Source: Chara braunii (Eukaryota > Streptophyta > Charophyceae > Charales > Characeae). Taken from it: a DNA stretch of 64,000 bases. Numbering within the stretch: position 1 is the stretch's first letter; every line of letters starts with the position of its first letter. The stretch spans positions 311,594 through 375,593 of the forward strand of contig BFEA01000559.1 of assembly GCA_003427395.1 (NCBI GenBank), given 5' to 3'. This document shows positions 1 through 10,177 of this stretch, piece after piece. The translations under genes were made by a program, and so were the position numbers. The notes below the pieces were generated by a model. The model did not search any database, was not told where the DNA came from, and saw nothing but the letters and a program-made list of their open reading frames with translations.

Positions 1-58
1 CAGACTGTTGAGGGTTCAGCCTCCTGATGAGTCCGTGAAACTCCGACGAAACAGTTTG
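1..58 (+). ncRNA. Type III hammerhead ribozyme
   Basis: All parts of a self-cleaving hammerhead are present. Stem III pairs 1-8 with 51-58 (eight pairs, one of them G-U). The predicted cut is after T9 in the triplet GTT. Stem I is a hairpin (GAGG 10-13, six-base loop, CCTC 20-23). The core CTGATGA is at 24-30. Stem II starts GTC (31-33) and closes with GAC (45-47) around an 11-base loop beginning CGTGA. The second core GAAA is at 48-51. The strand order, with stem III open, makes it type III, the arrangement of plant retrozymes and viroid-like RNAs. The window starts at base 1 of stem III, so the host element cannot be delimited; no primer binding site or second copy was seen. Confidence 0.9.
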
Positions 59-1090
59 TCACAGCCCCTCGTTTGTTGTCCTCTTCTCTCTCTCTGCCTA
101 CGGTTTTACCGGGCAGTTCTGTTTGTGACGATATATATACATACAATACACCCCACTCAAGGAGCAGCCCTCACTTAGGATGCAGATGCGAACACCCTGA
201 GATTGGAAAATCATTTGGTTGAACTGCAAATTGCCCCACAAGGAGTATACTACATGGGTGGTCTGTAAATAACTGACTGGGACATAGCCCAAAACAGTCC
301 GGGCTTTGGACATCATCTGGGCAATCTGCAAATTGGTGGCCAGTGCCCGGCACCCCAGCCTGCTCACAAGAACAACGAACATCTCTGTGATCCTTGCTGG
401 TTATAGTGTTGGACTTTCTTGCCATTGCCTTTTGGTCTTCCCTCCCCAGAGGGAGAGGGTAATATCTATATTGCCAAGGAGGCACTTTAAAATGGAGGTT
501 CTACAAGTAGCAACGAGGGACCGCCAATCTTGGTGTGGGGAGTGGTTTCATTCTGCATCCATTCCCACATCTCTGCCTATGTTGTAAATGGCCACTGGGG
601 AAGGAGGCTTTACAATGGATGTCCTACAAGTAGCAATGACACAAATGGTTAACAGGTACCCTCACTTTTCACCCCTAGGGTAAACTTCACCACCCTGAAA
701 AGTGTAGTGGGGATTACGTTTTTTTTTTTTTTTTTTTTTTTTTTATTTTTTTTTTTTTTTTTCCTTTTTATTTTCTTTCTTTCTTTGCCCTGTTTTGTTG
801 TTGGTCAAGGTCTGTATGTGCCAAGTTTGGTGTTTGTTGGGTTCCTGGAGATGGTTGTTTTGGGGAGTGCTGAAAATCGTGAAAATTGACAAATTGAAAT
901 GTTGGTGAAATTTCATGAAAGTGCACTTTTGGCGTGCTGTTTTATATGTTTTTAATTTTTTAAATTTTTTTTACAATATGTTAGTCAGAAGTGCACTCTA
1001 CAGATTGGTGAGTGGTATCTTATAAAACGGCCCTGTGGTTTTCTTATAAATGAGGGTGAAAATTGGGGGGTCGGTGAACCTTCTCTCTCA
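59..1090. other. Non-coding stretch with poly(T) tract
   Basis: No convincing gene. It holds a long T-rich tract (about 719-784) and a degenerate repeated phrase (near 478-520 and 600-645) built around CTACAAGTAGCAA. The first part may belong to the ribozyme-bearing element at the left edge. The last bases (CTTCTCTCTCAG, ending at 1090) resemble a 3' splice acceptor for the exon candidate that follows. Confidence 0.5.
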
Positions 1091-1495
1091 GGGAGTACCA
1101 ACCCGAACTGTGTGCTATTCTCGGCCCTGTGAATGCCTCTGACATCTGGGAGTTATGGGACAGTGGCACTGCGGTCCATGCGATGATTACTCTTGGCCGT
1201 TTCCTTTGCGACTATGATGTTTTCTTCCCTCAGATAACCGCCCCCACATTCTTTTATGTCGAAGATCACCTCTTTGCGCCTGGGGTGCAGCATGACAATT
1301 TGTCAATGCTGTGCGATCTTCTCCTCTCTGCAACTACAGACTGTTACACTTTGCTGCAGGCGTCATTGTCTCGGCCATAATCACCACAATGCTTTGTGAG
1401 CACAGGGCTGTCCCTCCATTACTGACTGCAGACGCATTCCATATCTGGACAATGCACGTCGAGTTTGTTGCCAGGGACGCAATTAATGCGTGAGG
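1091..1495 (+). pseudogene. Possible host exon(s) of unknown function, frame changes inside
   Basis: After a pyrimidine-rich stretch ending in CAG, one frame stays open from 1091 to a stop at 1378-1380 and reads like a globular protein (WELWDSGTAVHAMITLG and similar). From about 1330 a second frame continues with FAAGVIVSAIITTMLCEHR and ends at about 1495. A frameshift, or a splice between the two, would join them. I do not recognise the family. Element A begins about 50 bases downstream. It could also be chance open frame, so the call is tentative. Confidence 0.25.
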
Positions 1496-1542
1496 GATGC
1501 CGCATGAGAGCTTCTGCTCACCCAGCAGTTTCCAGGAAGAGC

Positions 1543-1547
1543 AGGCG
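1543..1547. repeat. Target-site duplication of element A, left copy (AGGCG)
   Basis: AGGCG immediately precedes the element end TGCAAGG and is repeated exactly at 20582-20586 on the other side of the element. Five bases is the normal duplication size for Ty3/gypsy integrases. Confidence 0.8.
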
Positions 1548-2652
1548 TGCAAGGAATCCGACTGTTCATCATTTGCTGGAGTGCATCAGATCACGTGCAT
1601 ATACACTGATTTCACAGACTGCAAAGTCTCACACAAAACCCAATAGAAGATGAATGAGAACCAGGAAGGTCAACTCAATTATCATGACCAGATTAAGAGA
1701 GGAAATTCGTGAGTCCAAAATGTACAGCGGTGAACAGAGTTACAAGTCTTCTTCAATCAACATGAGTTCCAAGCTTGACGCTCATCAGCGCCAGCTGCCA
1801 AACGTCAACAACAGCGCTCAACAGGTAAGTGTCACCATAGCTCACACTCCCCCTCTCTCGTCTGCCTTCTTCTCTTTCTCCCTCTATGTCTATAGTCCTG
1901 GTCTACCCTCACTCATCATGCATGCACACTCCCTATCACACGAGGATCTACTCTGAATACTACTCACTGGTGTCTCCTACTGACTATCCCTACTAACATA
2001 CTAACTAGTACTGGGGCAGCTATGGCTGCCCTTCTTCCAGCCAGCGCTCTACTTTCATCACACGTAGCGCAGCTTACGCATATCTAGTGCACAAGTGCCA
2101 TGGCACTTCCACACTCTCATGCGAAGTGAGCATCTGTCAAATGGGAGGCTGGCCAGTCCTTTATAATGCTGGACTGGTCTGGCGTGCCCTGCATTCAGCC
2201 TCAAGTGTCTGGGACTCCTACCCAGTACCCGTTGTTGCAAAGTGTGTGTCCCAGTATCTTTTCCCATGGTCTGCTGCTGCTTTGGGCCATCGGGCCTGTC
2301 TTTTGGACTCCTGGTCTGAATCAGGACTGACTCGTGGGATTATGACTGTACTGGGACTGTGACCTTTGACTCATTCCCGAAACAGACGTCACTTTCCATC
2401 GAGGAGACATGACCCTTTCTCAGTCTTAAAAACTGTGTGCAATACCTGTTCGTTCAGGACCTGTTTGTGACTGTTTACAATGACCTTTCATTTCATTAGG
2501 GATCTGACATTTGCCTTTCACTTCATTATCGATGTCACATTTGCCTCAGGAACTTTGTCTTTTGGGTTGCTGCTCGTGAATTTAAGTTCTGGCCGAAAGG
2601 GCCCCTTGCTGTTGGGGTACTCATCTGGGGTCTAATTTGTAAAGGCCAATTT
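1548..2652 (-). repeat. 3' LTR of element A
   Basis: Aligns along its length with 19488-20581, with scattered substitutions and a few indels; for example, it lacks about 20 bases after CCAGCGCTC. On the minus strand it begins AAATTGGCC and ends CCTTGCA. A TATA-like TATAAAGG lies on the minus strand near 2159-2166, as in the other LTR. Confidence 0.85.
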
Positions 2653-3051
2653 ACTCTCGCCTGCCCAATTTTGAAGACCTGTGAGAAACCCTAATCTGTC
2701 TACAATATTGATACCTCTTCTTGGTCTTTCACAGTAAAAAACTATGTTCGTTGCAGTTTCAATTAGCTCTTCCCTAGTAAACCAGCGGTCTTCACTTGGA
2801 TCTTGATATGCAAATCTGACTTTATATTGCCGCTGAGATCTATCTCTACGTCCAGTCTGGATAGTACTTTCAGCAACGATCTTATCAACATCAAATTTCC
2901 CATCCATACTTCGAGGAATTGCTGACCTTCGATTGGGAAACAGTTCGTTAGTTACACAAGGTAAGAGCTTTGACGCGTGAAACACTGGGTAGGTATGCAA
3001 ATGTAGAGGTGTCTCAATAACATAGGAGGGTCCATCTACATCCCCTATTAC
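2653..3051 (-). pseudogene. Duplicated 3' end of element A pol (copy next to the LTR)
   Basis: On the minus strand this repeats the C-terminal pol module found again at 3231-3660: a short integrase tail (HLHTYPVFHASKLLPCVTNE), then DGKFDVDKIV, the basic QRQYKVRFAYQDP segment and RWFTREELIETATNIV. The frame is open in this copy. The purine-rich run directly next to the LTR (GGCGAGAGT on the minus strand, 2653-2661) is the likely polypurine tract. Confidence 0.75.
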
Positions 3052-3230
3052 ACCTGTTTGTTCAGGACCTGTCTGTGACTGTTTAAAATGACCCTTCATT
3101 TCATTATGGATGTGACATTTGCCTCAGGAACTTTGTCTTTTGGGTTGCTGCTCGTGAATTTAAGTTCTGGCCGACAGGGCCCCTCTCTGTAGGGGTACTC
3201 ATCTGGGGTCTAGTTCGTAAAGGCCCTTTT
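3052..3230 (-). repeat. Extra partial LTR copy inside element A
   Basis: Matches the U3 end of the A LTRs (compare 2445-2652 and 20402-20581). It lies between the two copies of the pol 3' end, as expected from a tandem duplication of about 600 bases that spanned the pol/LTR junction. It lacks the extra 30-base repeat (CACTTCATTATCGATGTCAC) seen in the 3' LTR. Confidence 0.8.
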
Positions 3231-4470
3231 ACTCTCGCCGGACTAATTTCGAAGTCCTCTGAGAAACCCTTGTCTGTCCAAAATATTTGGACCTCTTCTT
3301 GCTCTTTCATAGTAAGATACTATGTTCGGTGCAGTTTCAATTTTGCTCTTCCCTAGTAAACTAGCGGGCTTCATTTGGATCTTGATATGCAAATCTGACT
3401 TTATATTGCTGCTGAGGTCTACGTCTACCTCCAGTCTGGATAGTAAATTCAACAACGATCCTATCAACATCAAATTTCCCATCCATACTTGGAGGAATTG
3501 CTGACCTTCGACTGGGAAACAGTTCGTTAGTTACACAAGGTAAGAGCTTTGACATGTGAAACGCTGGGTAGGTATGCAAATGTGGAGGTATCTCAATAAT
3601 ATAGGAGGGTCCATCTTCATCCCCTATTGCATCCAAAACTTGACACGGTCCTCTGTAGGCAAGTAATAATTTCTGAGATATGTTTTCCTCTGGGATAAAT
3701 TCTTTCGATTCCACCCAAACCAGATCACATACAACAAACTGAGGTCTCCTGTGCTTATTGGCCTGTTCAATCATTTGATGCTGCGCTTTTATTATATTCG
3801 CCTTCACCTTTTCTAAATCTTTTTGATATTGTATTGCGAACTCTCTGGTTCCTGGCGGAAGTTTATGTGCTCTATTCGGGTTTTAGACAGTCCATCGGAG
3901 TTGTAAGTAGAGAAGTGCACATAGTTATTGTAGGCACTATCAACTTTGGGCAAATGTTCATCTTAATCAATTTGATTGGGACGAATGTACGTACGCAGTG
4001 TTTGCTGCAAAATCTTGTTCATTTGCTCAGTCTGCCCATTTGTCTCTGGGTGTCGACCTGATGACATTGTCAGTTTAGAGCCGTAGGCATTCATTAGTTG
4101 CTGCCAATGTTTACTAGTGAATCGAGAATCTGTCCTGAACGATAGTCAAGGGACGACCGTAGTCCTTTACCCAGTGGTTAAAAAATTCCTGAATCACTAA
4201 GTCAGTTTTAGCTTCCACAGGCAATGCTACGAAAACAACGAATGCCACAAAAACAACGAATGCCACAAAAACAACGAACTTGCTGAATCTATCAACGATT
4301 TTTCCATTCCTGCGTTTCACCTTAGTGTCCATGAAATCTATGGACACAGAGATTCGAGGACCTCTTGGGATAGGCAAGGGTTTCAATAGACCAACGGGAG
4401 GCTGTGTGGTGCTTTTGTTCCGTTTGCACACTTGACAACCTTGCACATATGCAATACAATCAGATTTCAT
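3231..4470 (-). pseudogene. Integrase and chromodomain-like C-terminus, element A
   Basis: Read on the minus strand. The CC half of the zinc-binding region is at the start (GCQVCKRNK), then the core with the first catalytic Asp (SVSIDFMD). A triplicated FVVFVA block follows (about 4222-4280). Next come the region before the second Asp, which reads VQDRF where family members have SDRD, a frame break near 4110, and the integrase tail (KHRRPQFVVCDLVWVESKEF). The end is the YKVRFAYQDPNEAR module. The usual role is cDNA insertion, with the C-terminal module possibly steering to chromatin marks. It is inactive through frameshifts. Confidence 0.8.
4222..4280. repeat. 18-bp minisatellite in element A integrase
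   Basis: Three tandem copies of an 18-base unit (consensus ACAAAAACAACGAATGCC on the plus strand). On the minus strand each unit adds six residues (FVVFVA) to the integrase core between the first and second catalytic Asp, keeping the frame. Confidence 0.85.
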
Positions 4471-4476
4471 TCGAGG

Positions 4477-5104
4477 CTAGGTGTCAAAACACAAAAGATT
4501 AGCGTGGCTTTTCCTCCATCCAAAATAGCCTTCGGTATCATGACATTCCCCTAAGATCACACTTTTGATTTCTTCTTTGTTCGGAATACAAAGCCTATCA
4601 TGCACATCAGATCTTTCAAACAGCAGTCCTCGAGTTACTCGATAGTTAGGAAACTCTTGTGGTGCTTCTTGAATATGTTTTAGCATAGCGCCATAAACAG
4701 GATCAGTGGAATAAGCATCGTTAACCTTATCTTGTAAATCGGTGCCTATGTCTAAATACGTTACAATAACACTGAAGAAATCAGATCTTCGGCTTAATGC
4801 GTCAGCAACAACGTTATACTTGCCCTTTACTGGCTTTAGCTCAAAAGTCATACTGATCGATTTCCGCAGCCTAGCTGGTCAGTTTAGGTGTTATCGGGGT
4901 CTGTGTCTTTAGCCAGCGAAGTGTCTCATGATCTGAGTACACTTTGAAATGGCGACCTAGAAGATAATGACGCCAATGATCCAAAGCTTCCCGGAGTGCG
5001 TATAACTGTTTTTTATACGTAGAAGTGGCAACTTTCACTAGGCAGTCGTCGGGACATAAACTCCGCAGGCCTGTATTCATTCCCGTCATCTTGCTGGAGT
5101 ACAA
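4477..5104 (-). pseudogene. RNase H and integrase zinc-finger start, element A
   Basis: The minus strand carries the RNase H motif block (YKKQLYALREALDHWRHYLL, then HFKVYSDHETLRWLKTQTP), a frame break near 4865, and then KPVKGKYNVVADALSRRSDF. The HH half of the integrase zinc finger follows in GECHDTEGYFGWRK. RNase H degrades the RNA strand of the RNA-DNA hybrid during reverse transcription. Two frames are needed to read it, so it is a relic. Confidence 0.8.
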
Positions 5105-5741
5105 CGGCTACCCCGTACTGATTGTTGTCGGTAGTAACAACAAAGGGCAAAAAAGGATCAGCAACTTTCAAAATTGGATAGTTGATCAAACATTTCTTTA
5201 GTTATTTAAAGGAAGACGTACAATCTTGGTGTCACTTCCAGATCGTTTCCTACTTCAATAGTCTGCGAAGGGGAGCAAGAATTGTCGTAAAGTGTTTTAC
5301 GAATTTACGATAGTAGTTTGCCAATCCAAGGAACGGTCGTAGTTCCGTCAGCGTACGTGGGTTCGATCAATCTCGAATAGCTGCAATTTTTGTGTTTTCT
5401 GGTTTGATACTATCCTCGTTTATAACGTGCCCCGAATACAATACGTGATGCGTTGCCCACTCGCACTTCTTAGAGTTTCACTTCAACTTTGCCTCGCGCA
5501 ATTTATTTAGCACAAGTCGAAGGTGCTCACAATTTTCATGCATGTTTTTAGTAAAAATAAAAATATAGTCTAAATATATAACAACGAATTTATCAAGCCA
5601 TTCACGAAAAAGTTCATTCATCGTCCGTTGGAAAACTGCAGGTGCATTAGTAAGACCAAAGGGCAACACAATGAACTCCCATTCCTTGTACAAAAGGTAG
5701 TCTTATACTAGTCTTCTGGCTCTACCTCAATTTGATGGTAA
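5105..5741 (-). pseudogene. Reverse transcriptase, C-terminal half, element A
   Basis: Reads YHQIEVEPED at the right edge, a stop, then EFIVLPFGLTNAPAVFQRTM and IYLDYIFIF. The catalytic YLDD motif is YLDY here, so the second Asp is lost. The connection domain continues through frame breaks to about 5110. The upstream half of the same RT lies at 14517-14830, on the other side of element B. The segment ends exactly where the B LTR begins (5742). Confidence 0.85.
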
Positions 5742-6607
5742 TGAAACAATTTTCACCTTTGGCAGTAGCTGATGCAGATGCCAGGGGTCGATCCCTTGAC
5801 CTCAGTTACATGTGTACAGTTCCCTGGAGTTGAACTCATGACCTGCACGATAGCCAGTGGTAAGTAGGTCGCCGTAGGTTGTAGGCTGTAGGGAGATTCG
5901 AACTGTAGACCTGTAAGGTAGGAGTCCAAGTAGAGTCCAGAGGCCTAGCTGTAGTCCTTCAAGAAGGTCGACAAGTGGTCAAGTGGTGAGTCTAAGGTAG
6001 GCCCACGTTTTCAGACGAAGACAAGTGGCAAGGTCAACAGGTAGGACCTCAGTGCAACTGCACTGAGTCAACGGTACGGCTGCCTACAGTCAGCAAAAGG
6101 GTCTAGAGAGTCCCAGTCCAGTCCAGCAAGTACCACAGGGGGACTGTGAGCACCAAGGGCCGATGGCAAAGGGCAGACCAACGAATTTCTGAAGTATAAA
6201 TCAAGAGGCAGCGCCCAGCCATTCAATTCATTCCTGCGTGAGCCATGCGGAAGCGCTGCCACAGCGACTTGTGCAAGGAGGTCTGCAGATGAGCCCGGAG
6301 GACGCAGTGGGCTAGAGAGAGGGAGTGAGCATAGCGATAGGGTAGATGCAGCGACAACTGCCATAGCTGTAGTTAGTAGTGAGTGTGTGTGTGTGTTCGA
6401 GTGTTAGAGTGATGCGTGTGGGATATCCAGGGTGATCCAGTGTATGTGAACAGTGAGATGTTTGGGCGCTGAAGTCGCCATAGCCAATTGAGAGTGAACT
6501 CGTATCTGAAAGCCATACATCGGAGTTTTGAGTGGGTGCATTTCGCCAGTATGCTGCGTTGCTGTTTACATGCATGAAAAGTGTGTTTGAGAACGAGTCT
6601 GATTGCA
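5742..6607 (+). repeat. 5' LTR of element B
   Basis: Begins TGAAACAATTTTCACC, ends GATTGCA, and matches 13640-14516 along its length. U3 contains several related phrases of the form CGA(A/T)CCnnTGACCT. A TATA box is at 6195-6201. The R/U5 part is GT-rich and carries two copies of GCCATAGC. Confidence 0.92.
6195..6201 (+). promoter_or_regulatory. TATA box in 5' LTR of B
   Basis: TATAAAT in the 5' LTR. The same motif in the same context (AAGAGGCAGCG follows) is at 14105-14111 in the 3' LTR, and a variant is in the LTR of element E near 46884. Transcription would be expected to start about 30 bases downstream. Confidence 0.6.
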
Positions 6608-6621
6608 TTGGTATCGGAGCT
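6608..6621 (+). other. Primer binding site of element B (initiator-Met tRNA type)
   Basis: TTGGTATCGGAGCT directly follows the LTR end. TGGTATCAGAGC is the complement of the plant initiator-Met tRNA 3' end; this copy differs by one base. It primes minus-strand cDNA synthesis. Confidence 0.88.
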
Positions 6622-6768
6622 GGTACCCGCTATTCCTTGCGCGCCGTCGTAAGCAGGGCCCGATGTGTCATAGCCGAGGTGGCAGCCGAGGGAGATCGTC
6701 CGCCATAGCGGACTTGAGGTTGAAGAAGCCGCTGCGCACTGCAAAAAGACACGACGAAGAAGAAGACC

Positions 6769-6805
<37 letters not shown>

Positions 6806-7996
6806 GAGATACAAGGTTGGGTTACACGTACTTGCTGCGCTGAAGATACCGCTACGGCGAGAGGGAGAGAGAGAGAGAGAGAGAGATGAGCGATACAAGA
6901 TTGGCTGTTACGTACCTGTGAAGTTGCCGCGCAGTCCACAAAGAAGAAAGACAGCGGCCATAGCCGCAGAGCCGGTTCCACGGAGTGAGGAAGTAGGAGG
7001 GAGAAGGACAGCGGGAGAGAGGAGGCGAGGGAGGTAAGGAAGAAGAAGGGGATTGGCGAGGAAGAAGTGTCGGGAGCCATAGCTGACCGGGAAGTTGATC
7101 GAGAGGGTTGACCGGAGGCGTTGACCGGAGTTGATCGAAGTTGACCGAGGGTCATAGCAGTGTTGATCGGCGTTGACCAAGGTGTTGACCAAGACTTTGA
7201 CCAAGCTGGAATTGGTAACATCTCGCCAAGCCCTTAGCCTGCCCCTTGCCCTTTGGATGTGCACATACCCCTTGGTACTTGCTGAGTACAGTCTGTCTGT
7301 CTAATCTTTTTGCATTGAGTCTCTTTTGTCCTAGGTCATAGAACTTTGTGGATGAAGGATAGGGCCTTGCTGCCAAACCTGCATGAGACTTAGTAGGACC
7401 AATCTCTACTCTGGTATCTGGAGACCTGGGCATGAGTGGCGAGTGCCTGTTAAACAACTCGTCTAGCCCAATGACCGGTACTGTCCGACAGGTCTGCTCA
7501 GTTTCAGTGTAGAGGGTCCGAACTCTGAGCTGCAGGCTGAAACGGAGGCCGTCTTTAAGTGTCGAGGGCCTGTTGGAACCACTCCCCTACCAGACCAAGT
7601 AAGGCTGATGATTTGTGTTTGACGACTCGATTGTCCCGGGGGATACGAACCTTGCCATGGACCGGTACATACCGGCGGGCTGCTCGGTGTGGCACAGTAG
7701 GCTGAAAAGGCTGAGTTGTGGGCTGAAAGCACAGGCAGAACCAAGCTGATCACGTCGTCCTGTCNGCGACGTTAAAGAATTCTTGAGGAGTTACGGGGGA
7801 TCTCCTTAAATGCCTCCTGATCAACCACTGGTTCAGTAGTGACAGCCATAGTGTAGGTCTAGGCTAGAGACCATACTTGACAGGATCCCTGTCAGGATTC
7901 TGTGAGTCTTAGATTGAGTCAGTAGGTCTGTCAGTCAGGGGTTGACGTCTACGTGGTGAGGTTTGGAACCACTAACCNGGTTGTACACTTATCACC
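6622..7996 (+). other. Untranslated leader of element B, GA-rich
   Basis: About 1.4 kb between the primer site and gag. It contains (GA)n tracts near 6774-6803 and 6862-6885, repeated GTTGACCGG-type phrases near 7085-7200, and about half a dozen copies of the octamer GCCATAGC or close variants. No gene is supported. Long frames on either strand here come from the GA repeats. Confidence 0.7.
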
Positions 7997-9316
7997 ATGG
8001 TTCAGACCCATAGTGGGAAGGAGACTAGCCCCTACACCATTGAGCAGCAAGAAAAGATGGCTGCCTTAGTCAGAGAGAGTAAGGAGAGGAAAAAGCGTGA
8101 AAAGCAAGCCAAGCTAAAGGCCATCGCAGACGAGCAGGCGGTGAAGATGAAGAGATTGGAGGAGGAGATGAAGAAAGTACAACAAGAGGAGGAAGAAAGA
8201 AGAAAAGCTGCTGAAGCAGAAGTGGCTGCAGAAGAAGAGAAAGAGAGGATGAGGATTGAGAGTGGAGAAGGGAGTAGTAGTGGCACGATGACGAGGGAGA
8301 CCGATATAGGGCTGGAGAAGAGGATCAGCGAGTGGGTCGCTAATTTATCGTTGGGAGAAGAGGAGGCGGAGTCCTATGTGACTAAGGATGAGAAGGCTGC
8401 GCTGGCCGCCGAGCTAGCAGCCATGACAGACCTGATGGAACGAAGATAGAGGGAGGAGGAACAAAAGTTAGCATGGAAGCTGAGGATGAAGAGAGAGAAG
8501 AAGAAGAGGAGGGAGGAAGTGAACAAGATGACCNCAGAGGTGGCAAAGGTGCAGGAGTGTAGAGCGGAGGTGCTGGCCCAACCAGACGATAAGGCCAAGT
8601 GGGACAAAGTACTGGGGTACCTGGAGGTGTTGAGCAAGGCCTGGATGGAGGAGCGCCAGGCAAGCTGGAGCCAGGATGTAGCGTTGAGTGCCATGCGGTC
8701 AGGATTTAGAGATTTTGCGCGCGAGTTCGTCACCCATATTGGGGGCAAAGTGAAGCAATTGAGAGATAATGTAGGGAAGTTTTGTGAGGGCGCCATTCAG
8801 GGTGCCAAAGCTATAGCCGCTGTAGAGAGAGAGGTCAGACCCCGTAAGGACCCAGTGAAACTCAAGTTCCCAGATGCGTACGGGGGGAAGAAGGAAGAGA
8901 ACTTTGACAATGGGAAAGCCAGTGTCAACAGTTATATTTACTTGCAACATATCCTAACAGAGGAGCAAGTCCTCATGGCCTTCAAGGCCCTCAAGGACGA
9001 AACGGCTAGCTTCGCCAGGTCACTCGCGCGTACAGCCTGTTGTGAAAACAACCTGGTTGTATATTCCAAAGTCACTCCTCTTTCCCAATTCCTCAAGGTC
9101 CTCAAGCAGCGGTTCGCTGACCCAACGCGAGGCATTAGAGCCTCTAATAAGCTCCAATCGATCCACTCGCGGCAGTGGAGGAGTGCTAAGGCACTCAAGG
9201 GTACTATGGACGACTTGGTAGCCGTCCCGGACCACGGGGTAACTGAACCCCAGTTGGTCCAGTTGTTTTATCGTGCCATTCCAGAAGCCCTACGCGGGCA
9301 TTTCTTTATTGAGTAG
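7997..9316 (+). pseudogene. Gag polyprotein of element B, broken by a stop
   Basis: ATG at 7997 (MVQTHSGKET; element E gag also starts MV). The first about 110 residues are a charged Lys/Glu coiled coil. TAG at 8447-8449 interrupts, but the same frame continues at once (REEEQKLAWKL) to TAG at 9314-9316. The second half is capsid-like: KLKFPDAYGGKKEENFDNG, then a helical region with VLKQRFADPTRG and QLVQLFYRAIPEALRGHFF. Gag packages the element RNA into virus-like particles. A suppressible or error-derived stop is possible, but the next frames are also shifted. Confidence 0.85.
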
Positions 9317-9880
9317 AGAAGTCGTCCTATATGAGTCGAAGTCTATGCCAGTTACCACTTTCTGCACAAGGACCTGGAGAAGGGGAAGAAGTGGAAAGAT
9401 CGTACCATCTCGGGCCAAGTTAAGGCCAAGGATCACTTGATCCTGACATTAGAGGAGGGTGGCACGGAAGAGGTCCCATATGATCAGATTGAGTGGGGCC
9501 TAGGGGAGGAGTACAGTTGTGTAGGGCAGGGGAGGTCTTACGCTGCTGTCGCGGCCGGAGGGAGGCCGCAAGGTAGAGGAGGCCAGGGCCAAAGGGGCCA
9601 GGCCATGGGAGGCCGAGGACCGGGCGCACAGGGGGTTGGCGGACAGGGAAACTGCTAAGCGGGAGGTAGGGGTCAAGGTCCCCCGTTAAATCGCCATGGT
9701 AACTGGTCAATGAGGAGGTGGAAGGGCACCTCAAGGAGGATGGCATCCGGGCTTGCCGCAGGGCAGGCCCTGGGAAGATTTGGGCTTGGACCGACAATTA
9801 TGGCAGGAACGCGTGAACATGGGTCAGTGCGTATTTTGTGGTGACCCGGTGCACGTATTTAAATTTTGTCCTAAGTATAG
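9317..9880 (+). pseudogene. Gag C-terminus with zinc knuckle, element B
   Basis: Frame-shifted continuation of gag: HKDLEKGKKWKDRTISGQV, a Gly/Arg/Gln-rich segment (9540-9660), and an intact CCHC zinc knuckle at 9828-9869 (CVFCGDPVHVFKFC, spacing CX2CX4HX4C). The knuckle binds element RNA. At least two frame changes are needed to read it from 9316. Confidence 0.8.
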
Positions 9881-10177
9881 ACAGGCCCGTTGGGCTGCCC
9901 AACAGTCAAAAGGCAGCCGCTAGTAGGGGTCGCAACTGCCCCTACTTCAAGGCCATGTGGAGAAGTGAGCGCGCGCAAACAGGACACTCCCAACTCACAT
10001 GAGCCTATGGCAGAGGTTGCAGTCTCGTGCCTAGATAGTTGTCCAGAGACTGCTTGTGTTAGCGTCTCTTTAGGCACGTCCCTCACAGGTGTGGCAGAAG
10101 AGTTAAAGGAGAGGATGCCAACCTGGGCCAAAATGAAAAAGGAGAGTAAGGGATAACTGATCTTAGTAGATGTAGAG

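Noticed and set aside
707-889. Phe-rich open frame
   Set aside because: It is only the translation of a poly(T) tract followed by a short tail.
1129-1380. Treating the first exon candidate as a confirmed gene
   Set aside because: The start is GTG, there is a frame break, and no family is recognised, so it is kept only as a low-confidence pseudogene.
5880-5900. tRNA-like TTCGAA box in the B LTR (and similar at 46495, 58700)
   Set aside because: There is no acceptor stem or A box at the right distance; the phrase is part of a degenerate repeat in U3.
6373-7264. Long open frames on the minus strand (up to 282 codons) in the element B leader
   Set aside because: They come from CT/GA simple repeats and run antisense to the leader; no domain, and no counterpart in the E leader.
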